Assembly: GCA_003524305.1 (NCBI GenBank)
Contig: DQHW01000002.1
Coordinates: forward strand, 63,080-98,729
Origin: Anaerolineaceae bacterium
GTDB taxonomy: Bacteria; Chloroflexota; Anaerolineae; Anaerolineales; Anaerolineaceae
DNA: 35,650 nucleotides
Direction: 5' to 3'
The notes under the pieces are model-generated. The model was not told the DNA's origin, ran no database searches, and worked only from the letters and a program-made list of their open reading frames with translations. This document shows positions 1 to 7,799 of the stretch, piece by piece (position 1 is the stretch's first letter; every line of letters starts with the position of its first letter). The position numbers and the translations under genes are program-made.

Positions 1-1893
1 GCCATGAACCGCATCGGCGGCAAGAGTAACACCGGCGAGGGTGGTGAAGACCCGGCCCGCTATGAGAAAGATGCCAACGGCGATTCACGCAATAGTGCCA
101 TCAAACAGGTGGCCTCGGCACGTTTTGGCGTGACCAGCTATTACCTGGTGAATGCACGCGAACTGCAGATCAAGATGGCGCAGGGCGCCAAACCTGGCGA
201 AGGCGGGCAGCTCCCGGGGCGCAAAGTTTATCCTGAAATTGCCAAGACCAGACATTCCACGCCGGGGGTGGGTTTGATCTCGCCTCCGCCGCATCATGAT
301 ATTTACTCGATTGAAGATTTGGCGCAGTTGATTAATGACCTGAAGAATGTCAACCCCCAGGCGCGCATCAACGTCAAACTGGTGTCGGAGGTTGGTGTGG
401 GCACGGTGGCTGCGGGTGTGGCCAAGGCGCGCGCCGATGTAGTCTTAATCAGCGGACACGACGGCGGCACGGGCGCCTCACCGCAGACCAGCATCAAACA
501 TGCCGGCTTGCCGTGGGAACTCGGCCTGGCGGAGACCCATCAAACGCTGGTGCTCAACAACCTGCGCAGCCGCATTTCAGTTGAAACCGATGGGCAACTC
601 AAGACCGGCAGGGATGTGATCGTGGCCGCCCTGCTTGGAGCCGAAGAATATGGCTTTGCCACAGCGCCATTGGTGACATTGGGCTGTGTGATGATGCGTG
701 TATGCCATCAAGATACTTGTCCGACTGGGATCGCCACGCAAAACCCGGAACTGCGTAAGAATTATTCAGGCGACCCGGCTTATGTGGTCAACTTTATGAC
801 CTTTATTGCTCAAGAAATGCGCGAATGGATGTCAATTCTCGGTTTTCGCACCATTGACGAAATGATCGGACGCACCGACAAACTTGAAGCAAAACAAGCA
901 GTGGACCACTGGAAGGCCAGTGGCGTGGATCTTTCCGCTTTGCTTTACCGCCCCGAAGTGGATGCATCAGTAGGGCTGCGTTATACCACCCCGCAGCAGC
1001 ACAACCTGCAGAAATCGCTTGATCAAAAGATATTGCTTGAAAAATGTGCACCTGCCATCGAACACGGCGAACGTGTGGCGGTGGATATCGCGGTGCGCAA
1101 CGTGCACCGCGTGATCGGTTCACAGGTGGGCAGCGCCGTGACACGACGCTACGGGTTGGAAGGACTGCCCGACGACACTGTTCACATCCACTGCCTGGGC
1201 TCGGCAGGCTTGAGCTTTGGCGCTTTCATTCCGCGCGGCGTGACCATGGAGCTTGAAGGGGATTCCAATGATTACATTGGCAAGGGGCTCTCCGGCGGCA
1301 GGATTATCGTCTATCCGCCTAAGGGGTCGCCGTTTGCACCGGATGAGAACATTATTATCGGCAACGTAGCATTTTACGGCGCAACTTCAGGTGAAATTTT
1401 CATCAGCGGTCTGGCAGGTGAGCGTTTCTGCGTGCGCAACAGCGGCGCCAAAGCTGTGGTGGAAGGCGTGGGAGATCACGGCTGCGAATACATGACCGGC
1501 GGCAGCGTGGTGATCTTGGGCAAGACTGGCCGAAACTTCGCGGCGGGCATGTCTGGCGGTATTGCTTACGTGATCGATTGGGACGGCGCTTTCAAGTCAC
1601 GCTGCAACCTTGAAATGGTCAATCTTGAACCACTGCAGGATGTATTTGAGATCAACGATGTTAAATCTTTGATCGAAAAACACCAAACCCTGACCGGCAG
1701 TCCGCTGGCAGGACGCATCTTAAAAGACTGGACGCGTTACATCTCCATGTTTGTGAAGGTTATTCCGCAAGATTATCAACGCATGTTGAAAGCGTTTGAA
1801 GAAGTAAAAGCCGCTGGTTTAAGCGGAGACGAGGCAGTCAAAGCTGCGTTTGAACTCAACAGCAAAGAACTCGCGCGCGTGAGCGGGAATTAA
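1..1893 (+). CDS. gltB: Glutamate synthase (NADPH) large subunit, C-terminal part (5' end outside window)
   Basis: The large subunit makes glutamate from 2-oxoglutarate and glutamine-derived ammonia. The reading frame is open from base 1, so the Met at base 4 is internal and about the first 850-900 residues of a roughly 1500-residue protein lie outside the window. Visible are the end of the FMN-binding synthase domain, with the family phrase NRIGGKSNTGEGGEDP at the very start. The 3Fe-4S ligands follow as C228, C234 and C239 (numbered from the Met at base 4; CVMMRVCHQDTCPTG). The Gly-rich GXGXG right-handed beta-helix fills residues of about 380-600, with repeated GG/GSVVILG turns. The stop is 9 bases before the gltD start, so the two subunits are co-transcribed. 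The sequence shows no lesion; only the window edge truncates it. Confidence 0.97.
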   Translation, partial: AMNRIGGKSNTGEGGEDPARYEKDANGDSRNSAIKQVASARFGVTSYYLVNARELQIKMAQGAKPGEGGQLPGRKVYPEIAKTRHSTPGVGLISPPPHHDIYSIEDLAQLINDLKNVNPQARINVKLVSEVGVGTVAAGVAKARADVVLISGHDGGTGASPQTSIKHAGLPWELGLAETHQTLVLNNLRSRISVETDGQLKTGRDVIVAALLGAEEYGFATAPLVTLGCVMMRVCHQDTCPTGIATQNPELRKNYSGDPAYVVNFMTFIAQEMREWMSILGFRTIDEMIGRTDKLEAKQAVDHWKASGVDLSALLYRPEVDASVGLRYTTPQQHNLQKSLDQKILLEKCAPAIEHGERVAVDIAVRNVHRVIGSQVGSAVTRRYGLEGLPDDTVHIHCLGSAGLSFGAFIPRGVTMELEGDSNDYIGKGLSGGRIIVYPPKGSPFAPDENIIIGNVAFYGATSGEIFISGLAGERFCVRNSGAKAVVEGVGDHGCEYMTGGSVVILGKTGRNFAAGMSGGIAYVIDWDGAFKSRCNLEMVNLEPLQDVFEINDVKSLIEKHQTLTGSPLAGRILKDWTRYISMFVKVIPQDYQRMLKAFEEVKAAGLSGDEAVKAAFELNSKELARVSGN

Positions 1894-1902
1894 GAGGCAG
1901 TC

Positions 1903-3396
1903 ATGGCGAAACCAACCGGATTCATGGATTACAATCGCGAAACCCAGACGGATTTTCCGCCGCAGGAACGTATTTTGCATTGGAAAGAATTTCACCAGCC
2001 CTTTAGCGAAGAGTCGCTCACCCGGCAAGCGGCGCGCTGTATGGATTGCGGTACCCCCTTCTGCCACACTGGCAACTTGATCAATGGCATGGCATCGGGA
2101 TGTCCCATTCACAACTTGATCCCCGAGTGGAATGAACTGGTCTACCGTGGATTATGGAAGCAGGCGCTTGATCGTTTGATGAAAACCAATAACTTCCCCG
2201 AGTTCACCGGGAGGGTCTGCCCCGCGCCATGCGAAGGCTCGTGCACGGCCGCATTGGTAACTGCGCCAGTGGCGATCAAATCCATCGAACATGCCATCAT
2301 CGAAAAAGGATTTGAAGAAGGCTGGATCCACCCCCAACCGCCGCTCAAACGGACGGGTAAGACGGTGGCGGTGGTGGGCTCCGGACCGGCCGGGCTGGCC
2401 TGTGCTGATCTGCTCAACCACGCCGGACACAGCGTAACCGTCTTTGAACGAGCTGATCGCATTGGCGGATTGTTGATGTACGGCATCCCCAACATGAAGC
2501 TGGATAAAAGTGTGGTCGAACGGCGCGTAAACCTGCTGGCGGATGAAGGCATCGTTTTTGTGACCAAGACTGAAGTGGGCAAAGACATCCCGGCTGATAT
2601 GTTGGTGAAAGATTACGACGCCGTGGTTTTGTGCGGCGGTGCGACCAAGCCGCGCGACCTGCAAGTGGAAGGCCGTGAGTTAAATGGCATCCACTTCGCC
2701 ATGGACTTTCTGCAAGCCAACACGCGCAACCTGATGGGCGGTTTGAACCGCGAGGCAGACGCTGTCACCATTTCCGCACGCAATAAGGATGTGTTGGTGA
2801 TCGGCGGCGGCGACACAGGCACGGATTGCATTGGTACTTCGCTGAGACACGGCTGCCGCAGCGTGACACAACTTGAAATTTTGCCGGAACCTCCGCATGC
2901 GCGCCAGACGGATAATCCGTGGCCGGAATGGCCTAAAGTATTAAAAGTGGATTATGGTCAGGAAGAAGCCATGGCGTTCTACGGGCGGGATCCGCGTGAA
3001 TTCAGCCTCACCACCAAACGCTTCGTGGGCGATGAAAACGGCAATGTCAAAGAAGCTCACACGGTTCAGGTGGAGTGGGTCAGAGACGCCAATGGACGCA
3101 TGGGACCGAAAGAAATCACTGGAACCGAGAAAGTTTGGCCGGTGCAGGAAGTTTTGTTGGCCATGGGCTTTTTGGGACCTGAAGACCAAATGCTTGAACA
3201 GTTGGGTGTGGCGCGTGATGCGCGCTCCAATGTGTTGGCAGATGCCGAGCACTACGGCACCAGCATCCCCGGTGTGTTCTCGGCTGGCGACATGCGCAGA
3301 GGCCAAAGCCTGGTGGTCTGGGCCATTCGCGAAGGGCGCGGCGCTGCTAGAGAAGTGGATCGCTTCTTGATGGGATCTACTGAAATCAAAGGATAA
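1903..3396 (+). CDS. gltD: Glutamate synthase small subunit (NADPH-binding, Fe-S)
   Basis: GltD is the 497-residue NADPH-oxidising partner that passes electrons through FAD and 4Fe-4S clusters to GltB. The N-terminal cluster region shows C46, C49, C54 and C67 (CMDCGTPFCH) and a second set C106, C110, C114. The first dinucleotide fold is VAVVGSGPAG (about 155-164), followed by the family phrase GGLLMYGIP. The second, for NADPH, is VLVIGGGDTG (297-306). The C-terminus carries the FAD-closing segment VFSAGDMRRGQSLVVWAIREGR. Length and motif order match bacterial GltD. Start ATG lies 9 bases after the gltB stop, with a modest GAGG upstream inside the spacer. The gene is the last of its operon and runs into a perfect palindrome. 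Confidence 0.97.
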   Translation: MAKPTGFMDYNRETQTDFPPQERILHWKEFHQPFSEESLTRQAARCMDCGTPFCHTGNLINGMASGCPIHNLIPEWNELVYRGLWKQALDRLMKTNNFPEFTGRVCPAPCEGSCTAALVTAPVAIKSIEHAIIEKGFEEGWIHPQPPLKRTGKTVAVVGSGPAGLACADLLNHAGHSVTVFERADRIGGLLMYGIPNMKLDKSVVERRVNLLADEGIVFVTKTEVGKDIPADMLVKDYDAVVLCGGATKPRDLQVEGRELNGIHFAMDFLQANTRNLMGGLNREADAVTISARNKDVLVIGGGDTGTDCIGTSLRHGCRSVTQLEILPEPPHARQTDNPWPEWPKVLKVDYGQEEAMAFYGRDPREFSLTTKRFVGDENGNVKEAHTVQVEWVRDANGRMGPKEITGTEKVWPVQEVLLAMGFLGPEDQMLEQLGVARDARSNVLADAEHYGTSIPGVFSAGDMRRGQSLVVWAIREGRGAAREVDRFLMGSTEIKG

Positions 3397-3408
3397 AATC
3401 TTTTGTTG

Positions 3409-3446
3409 ATGTGCATGGGGCGTATGGCCATACGCCCCATGCACAT
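3409..3446. repeat. Perfect 38-bp palindrome between convergent genes
   Basis: Two 19-base arms (3409-3427 and 3428-3446) are exact reverse complements with no spacer; the centre reads GTATGGCCATAC. It sits 12 bases after the gltD stop and 42 bases before the end of the convergent short-chain dehydrogenase. A bidirectional intrinsic terminator or a cruciform-forming site fits the position. The T-tracts on either side are poor, so the terminator reading is an inference. Confidence 0.7.
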
Positions 3447-3488
3447 AATGGAGTTTGCCTTTTCGCTTTTCCCTGATTCTCAGAAAAT

Positions 3489-4295
3489 TTATTTCAACAA
3501 TGACTTCATCTGGTCAAAAATGAGTTTGGCGGCTCTCTTTGGCGCCAGACGGACGAGAAAATCCATCATCTTGGAATCGCTGCCGACAAACACATGGTAA
3601 GCGTTTCTTTCGATGCCGGATACGATCATTTGTGCCGCTTGGTCTGGTTCAGTCATTTTAAACTGACCTGTGTCTTGTTTGTTGGCTTGTTCCTGGGTCA
3701 TGATGCCAGAGTTAACGGTGATATTGGTTTTGATCGCGCCGGGGAAGACCAAAGTAACATGCACGTTGGTTTCAAGCAGTTCAGAATGCAGCCCTTCGGT
3801 AAACAACTTGACGGCCGCTTTTGATGAACCGTAAATGGTCTGGCCGGGTACAGGCAGGAATCCGCCCATGCTCGAAAGGTTGATGATGTGTGCTTCAGGG
3901 CGTTTGAGCAAGTAGGGCAAAAATGCTTTAGTCATGTACATTAAGCCGGTGAAATTGACATCAAAGACCTTGCTTATCTGGGGGAAGGTTAAATCAGCCA
4001 CTTTAACAAAAGGTTGGATGATGCCGGCGTTATTGATCAAACCATCCACACTTCCATGAGCAGCGATCACTTTTTCGGGCAGCGCTTCGACTGCAACAGC
4101 GTTAGTAATATCCACAACATGTGTGGATATCTTGTCTCCCTGACTTCCTGCCAATTTTACAGTTTCTTGCATGCCTGTTTCACTGATATCCACGGCAGCC
4201 ACTCGGGCGCCGCCGTTGACCAATTGAAGCACCAACTCCCGGCCAATGCCGTTTCCGCCGCCTGTAACCACAAAAACTTTTTCTGCTATTTTCAT
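3489..4295 (-). CDS. Short-chain dehydrogenase/reductase (SDR), classical type
   Basis: A 268-residue NAD(P)-dependent oxidoreductase of unknown substrate. The Rossmann cofactor motif TGGGNGIG is at residues 11-18, NNAG at 88-91, the catalytic Ser at 141/142, and YGSSK gives Y155 and K159. D36 at the end of beta-2 (RVAAVD) suggests a preference for NAD over NADP. An in-frame extension reaches 4352, but I place the start at the ATG at 4295 because AGAGGT lies 7 bases upstream and the SDR fold begins right there. A promoter with TATAAT is visible upstream (4361-4390). The gene stands alone, convergent with gltD. The C-terminal third is generic SDR and does not reveal the substrate. Confidence 0.88.
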   Translation of the reverse strand: MKIAEKVFVVTGGGNGIGRELVLQLVNGGARVAAVDISETGMQETVKLAGSQGDKISTHVVDITNAVAVEALPEKVIAAHGSVDGLINNAGIIQPFVKVADLTFPQISKVFDVNFTGLMYMTKAFLPYLLKRPEAHIINLSSMGGFLPVPGQTIYGSSKAAVKLFTEGLHSELLETNVHVTLVFPGAIKTNITVNSGIMTQEQANKQDTGQFKMTEPDQAAQMIVSGIERNAYHVFVGSDSKMMDFLVRLAPKRAAKLIFDQMKSLLK

Positions 4296-4360
4296 ATTAC
4301 CTCTATATTTGTTCCTTGTATAAAAGAGTATCTTTTCCTCAATCAACAGCATACAGGATA

Positions 4361-4390
4361 ATTATAAGAAATATGATAAAAAATATCCAA
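4361..4390 (-). promoter_or_regulatory. Candidate sigma70 promoter of the SDR gene
   Basis: On the minus strand, -35 TTGGAT (4390-4385) and -10 TATAAT (4366-4361) are separated by 18 bases. They would start a transcript about 60 bases before the ATG at 4295. A small inverted repeat, ATTTGT-N6-ACAAAT, lies further upstream at 4423-4440. Assigned from consensus match only. Confidence 0.5.
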
Positions 4391-4514
4391 ATATTTACAC
4401 CAATAATCTCACTTCATAATTTATTTGTGAAATAACAAATCAAAATATGCTCAACATTTTGGCAAGGCTTAATGGTTTTATTGCCTTCATTTCATGTATA
4501 TTGATATTTGTAAC

Positions 4515-5759
4515 CTAGAGTTTAACCATGAAGGCTGTAAAATACATGATCGCCAAACCCAGAGTGAAACCTGACAGGTTGATCCACGATATCCATGAGG
4601 AGTTTTCATGTTCAGCATAACGGCGGAGAAGTCTGGTTACTTCTACAATCACCTGCCAAATGGCTCCCAACCCAATTCCCAAAAAAATGGTACTTAATAG
4701 AGGAGAAAACGCGAATCCGCCTATCCAGGTTCCAAGCACAGCTGGAAAACCGGCTAAAAGCGCCAGACCAGAAAATAAGAGGATGGAAGGTGTTTTCACA
4801 ATGTTGTTATCAACACCCTGACGGTTTGATACCAAAGGTGCGGCGATACCAATTCCTTCGGTGATGTTGTGAAGGATAAACCCAAGCACCAAGAAAGACC
4901 CCAGTGCCGCTTCCGCTTGTGCAAAAGCAGCCCCAACGGCTAATCCTTCACCAAAATTGTGTAATCCGATCGACAGGGCAATCAAGGTGGCAAGGTAGGT
5001 ACCTTCGGTCTTGATCACACTTGACTTTTCAAAACGGCGGTTTTGCATGGCACTTACTGCCATAATTGCCAACCAGGTCAACAGTGCGGCAAACAATGCC
5101 AGTGGAATACCCTGAAACACTCCCGGCAGTTCTGCCCCAACTTCCAACACTTCGAGGAAAGTATCCACCAGCAAAAAAACCAGCAAACCCACCGTTAATG
5201 CGAGGATAAAACCCAGCCATTTTCGTCCCATGCGTTTCAAAGTCGGATACCACAACAATCCAAGGGTGACCGGTATTACACCCACATAAATACCCAACAA
5301 TCCATACCCTGCAAATTCGCGGAGCCCTGGATGCGGGGTGAGGGTCGCCACTGGTACGATCCCTTCAAAAGTAGCGCCGGTATTTGAGACTAAAACAATG
5401 TGGTGAGGTTCACCTTCGATCCATTGATAGGGAATATGGATGGTTGCTTTTCCAAGTCGGGGGAGTTCACCTTTTGGCTCTATATCGAACAGCCAATAAG
5501 CATCATCCACCATGACTTGCGCGATCTGAACTGGAACAGGCCCGCTGTTTAGCACACTGACATTAAATCCGGTATCGATTACTCGAATGCGTTCAATTGC
5601 TAGGTTTTCGATTGGCGGCAGGTTGTTGTTAAACATGGCTAGCGGGTTAACAGCGGTGAAGAGAAATATCATCAGACCGATGGCAATAACGGGAATAATC
5701 CCCGTAAACAAGGGTGTCAGCCGGGGTTTATTTGATTTAATTACAATATTTGGTTCCAT
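4515..5759 (-). CDS. ZIP-family divalent metal transporter with extra N-terminal extracytoplasmic domain
   Basis: A 414-residue membrane protein. The ZIP metal-site signatures HNFGEG (267-272) and HNITEG (297-302) sit in the two adjacent helices that form the binuclear metal site of this family. The architecture is unusual. A first membrane helix (about 18-37) is followed by a soluble segment of about 110 residues, rich in beta-forming stretches (45-150), and only then by the ZIP core of roughly 7-8 helices. Ordinary bacterial ZIPs (ZupT-like, about 260 aa) lack this front domain. SD AAGGAG lies about 9 bases upstream, and the gene follows the multicopper oxidase by 26 bases in the same operon. 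Manganese, iron or zinc are possible cargoes; the DtxR-type regulator points to Mn or Fe. I infer that the extracytoplasmic domain might meet the exported oxidase. Confidence 0.88.
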   Translation of the reverse strand: MEPNIVIKSNKPRLTPLFTGIIPVIAIGLMIFLFTAVNPLAMFNNNLPPIENLAIERIRVIDTGFNVSVLNSGPVPVQIAQVMVDDAYWLFDIEPKGELPRLGKATIHIPYQWIEGEPHHIVLVSNTGATFEGIVPVATLTPHPGLREFAGYGLLGIYVGVIPVTLGLLWYPTLKRMGRKWLGFILALTVGLLVFLLVDTFLEVLEVGAELPGVFQGIPLALFAALLTWLAIMAVSAMQNRRFEKSSVIKTEGTYLATLIALSIGLHNFGEGLAVGAAFAQAEAALGSFLVLGFILHNITEGIGIAAPLVSNRQGVDNNIVKTPSILLFSGLALLAGFPAVLGTWIGGFAFSPLLSTIFLGIGLGAIWQVIVEVTRLLRRYAEHENSSWISWINLSGFTLGLAIMYFTAFMVKL

Positions 5760-5785
5760 TCTGAGAACTCCTTTTTAGCCATAGT

Positions 5786-6832
5786 TCAAAGTACTGCTTC
5801 AAAAAACCCCATCCAACCCAGTTCTGCGAATTCACTTTGGTGAGCGTGGAACATGTAGTGGCCAGGATCGTTGAGCGTGAATTCGAGTATGGCACGTTCA
5901 CCCTGTCCCATGATCACAGTATCTGTCAATTCAAAATGATCCAGGCTGGTGCCAGTACGGTAAAGTTGGAACATACTTGCGTGGAGGTGAAAGGAGTTGA
6001 TAAGGTCAAATTCAGTCATATTGGTTAAATAGACCCTGACCAATTGACCAACTTTCACTTGTATTGGATGCCTTGCGTAATGGAAAGCAACTGTATTAAC
6101 TGCGTAAACCTCGTTGGCATTATCGAAGTTTGAATCAAATGCGTTCATAACCATGACCATTTCGTGCGCCGGCTTGCGACCCTGGGGTGGATCAATGATC
6201 AATGTTCCGTACAACCCTTTGTGAATGTGCTTCTTTAAAGACATGACATGACAATGGTATGGATGAACGCCAAAGGGACGGGCCTTGAATTCATACGTAA
6301 AGGATTCGCCCGGTTGTACCATTGGTGCTATTCCATCCATCGATGGTGGATGGAATCCATGGAAATGCATGGTATGTGGGTGAGCACTGCCATTAGTAAA
6401 AATAAAGCGTAAAATATCCCCTTCATGGCATCTGAATGTTGGTCCTGGAACCTGACCATTAAAGGTCCATGCCGGGAAGAATACCCCGGGGGCGATTTCT
6501 ATTTCTTTATCAACTGCGACCACATCCCATTCCCTGATCGTGTTTCCGTCAGGTGCGATTGACTCTTTTCCATAATCAAAAAAGGTTAAAAAATGAGTTG
6601 GGTCAAATGACAAAAGATCAATTTCTCCAACGGTTCCACTAAAGTCATCATGTGTCATACCGTCATGTTGTAGTATTGTTCGAGAAGAATTATTTTGTAA
6701 CGATTTTGCGGCTGCTTCTACGGTTAGAGATTGGCCAGCCGTAAGCACTCCCACAGCAGCTGCAGCAACGGCGACTTTGAGAAGATCTCGCCGGCTGATT
6801 TCTTTTTTATTAGGTTCTGATTCATTGTTCAT
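5786..6832 (-). CDS. Tat-exported two-domain multicopper oxidase (type 1 copper in domain 1)
   Basis: A 348-residue copper oxidase. The N-terminus has a twin-arginine signal, SRRDLLK at 13-19, followed by an Ala/Val-rich stretch, so it should be exported folded. Domain 1 carries HFH (156, 158) and HCH (193, 195) for the trinuclear site. C194, H190 and M197 are plausible type 1 copper ligands. Domain 2 supplies HLH (282, 284) and HAH (329, 331) but has no Cys, hence no second blue-copper site. This four-HxH pattern is that of two-domain laccase-like oxidases with the blue copper in domain 1 (type C), and not that of nitrite reductase. An upstream extension to 6892 is rejected: GGAGG is 6 bases from the ATG at 6832. 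The start overlaps the regulator's end by 11 bases, suggesting translational coupling. Substrate (Mn2+, Fe2+, Cu+ or organics) is not readable. Confidence 0.9.
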   Translation of the reverse strand: MNNESEPNKKEISRRDLLKVAVAAAAVGVLTAGQSLTVEAAAKSLQNNSSRTILQHDGMTHDDFSGTVGEIDLLSFDPTHFLTFFDYGKESIAPDGNTIREWDVVAVDKEIEIAPGVFFPAWTFNGQVPGPTFRCHEGDILRFIFTNGSAHPHTMHFHGFHPPSMDGIAPMVQPGESFTYEFKARPFGVHPYHCHVMSLKKHIHKGLYGTLIIDPPQGRKPAHEMVMVMNAFDSNFDNANEVYAVNTVAFHYARHPIQVKVGQLVRVYLTNMTEFDLINSFHLHASMFQLYRTGTSLDHFELTDTVIMGQGERAILEFTLNDPGHYMFHAHQSEFAELGWMGFFEAVL

Positions 6833-7529
6833 ACGATACCTCCAAGACAGTATTTGCTTTTGGCATAACGAATATTTTGTCTGCAATTTCACGGCTTAAA
6901 GCAATTTGAGGTTCTTGTGACCCCATCAAACGAATCGTGATCGGTCCAGAAAATGGGGCTTTAATGGTCACAATGATCTGGGATGAGAGAATTAACCCAG
7001 ACTCAGCTAAATAACGGAGTAAATCAGGTTCTTGACCGATTACACGACAGATTTCAACAGGATGTCCGACTGGTATTTCGGAGAGCAATACAAATGTAGG
7101 TTGATGAAAATTTCCTTCACGATCGGGGATGGGGTCACCATGCGGATCTACAATTGGGTTTCCCAAGGAATTCGCAATGCGCTCTTCCATTTCTTCAGAA
7201 ATTACATGTTCAAGGCGGTCTGCTTCATCATGCACTTCATCCCAAGAATATCCCAATTTTTCACTTAAGTATGTTTCCAGCAATCGGTGATGGCGAATAA
7301 TTTCCAACGCTATTTTTTCACCAGTTTTGGTAAGAATTACACCTCTATATGGCTCATAGTTAATCAATTTGGGGTCTTCTGATGCAATTTTTTTTAACAT
7401 GCCTGTCACTGAGGCATTCGCAATTCCCAAGTGAGCTGCAAGACTGGAGGTTGAAACTGAATGACCCTGTTGATTTTCTTGAATTAGATAAATAGTTTTA
7501 ATAAAATCTTCGTTCGATTGTGATCTCAT
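6822..7529 (-). CDS. DtxR/MntR-family metal-dependent repressor with FeoA-like C-terminal domain
   Basis: A 235-residue regulator with an N-terminal winged helix (HTH about 27-50), a dimerisation/metal domain (about 70-145) and a C-terminal SH3-like FeoA domain (about 155-235), the long DtxR/IdeR layout. Aligned to DtxR by eye, the conserved ligands are present: H81, E85, H100, E107, H108. The two selectivity positions differ. DtxR Met10 corresponds to Asp8 and DtxR Cys102 to Asp104. Acidic residues at these places are what Mn(II)-responsive MntR uses, so a Mn sensor is likely (inference). It is the first gene of the operon with the oxidase and the ZIP transporter. It lies 16 bases downstream of a palindromic DtxR-type box, implying autoregulation. 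The SD is weak-to-fair (GAAAGGAA about 5 bases before the ATG). Confidence 0.93.
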   Translation of the reverse strand: MRSQSNEDFIKTIYLIQENQQGHSVSTSSLAAHLGIANASVTGMLKKIASEDPKLINYEPYRGVILTKTGEKIALEIIRHHRLLETYLSEKLGYSWDEVHDEADRLEHVISEEMEERIANSLGNPIVDPHGDPIPDREGNFHQPTFVLLSEIPVGHPVEICRVIGQEPDLLRYLAESGLILSSQIIVTIKAPFSGPITIRLMGSQEPQIALSREIADKIFVMPKANTVLEVSYEQ

Positions 7530-7545
7530 TTATTCCTTTCAATAA

Positions 7546-7559
7546 TTAGGCATGCCTAA
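7546..7559. promoter_or_regulatory. DtxR/MntR-type operator palindrome
   Basis: TTAGGCATGCCTAA is a perfect 14-base palindrome. It closely resembles the TTAGG...CCTAA half-sites of DtxR-family boxes. It lies just after the -10 of the promoter at 7570-7598 and 16 bases before the regulator's ATG, so bound repressor would cover the transcription start. No second copy was found in the window. Confidence 0.8.
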
Positions 7560-7569
7560 ATTTAAATTT

Positions 7570-7598
7570 ATTGTAAGATAATAATTATAATAAGTCAA
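7570..7598 (-). promoter_or_regulatory. Promoter of the regulator-oxidase-ZIP operon
   Basis: Minus-strand -35 TTGACT (7598-7593), 17-base spacer, -10 TACAAT (7575-7570). Transcription would start near 7563, immediately before the operator at 7546-7559. Confidence 0.7.
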
Positions 7599-7743
7599 TA
7601 AAGATAAAAATTATCCAAATAAGTTGCCGTAATAAAACCGGATTTTATGAGGATGTGATATTTCATCCAAATCTTTAAGCGGTTTAGCGTGGATTCATGT
7701 GTTGCCGGTTGTGATTGGTTTAAAAAAAAGAACTTTAAGTAAT

Positions 7744-7783
7744 AACAAAAGGAGACCAACAATATCGTTAGTCTCCTTTTGTT
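7744..7783 (-). terminator. Intrinsic terminator of the lar/aldo-keto reductase operon
   Basis: Thirteen-base perfect arms (AACAAAAGGAGAC and its complement, 7744-7756 and 7771-7783) around a 14-base loop. The hairpin lies 16 bases beyond the aldo/keto reductase stop. The 3' arm ends in T-rich sequence on the minus strand, giving the terminator its run of U. Confidence 0.7.
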
Positions 7784-7799
7784 AGATGGTTGAATTATT

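Noticed and set aside
4..6. ATG at base 4 as the start of the glutamate synthase gene
   Set aside because: The frame is open upstream to base 1 and the residues there are in the middle of the FMN domain of GltB; it is a window-edge truncation.
4296..4352. Nineteen-residue N-terminal extension of the SDR
   Set aside because: The SD and the Rossmann fold both point to the ATG at 4295, and the extension overlaps the predicted transcribed leader.
6833..6892. Twenty-residue extension of the multicopper oxidase
   Set aside because: It lies within the regulator's coding frame, lacks an SD and would bury the Tat signal; GGAGG favours 6832.
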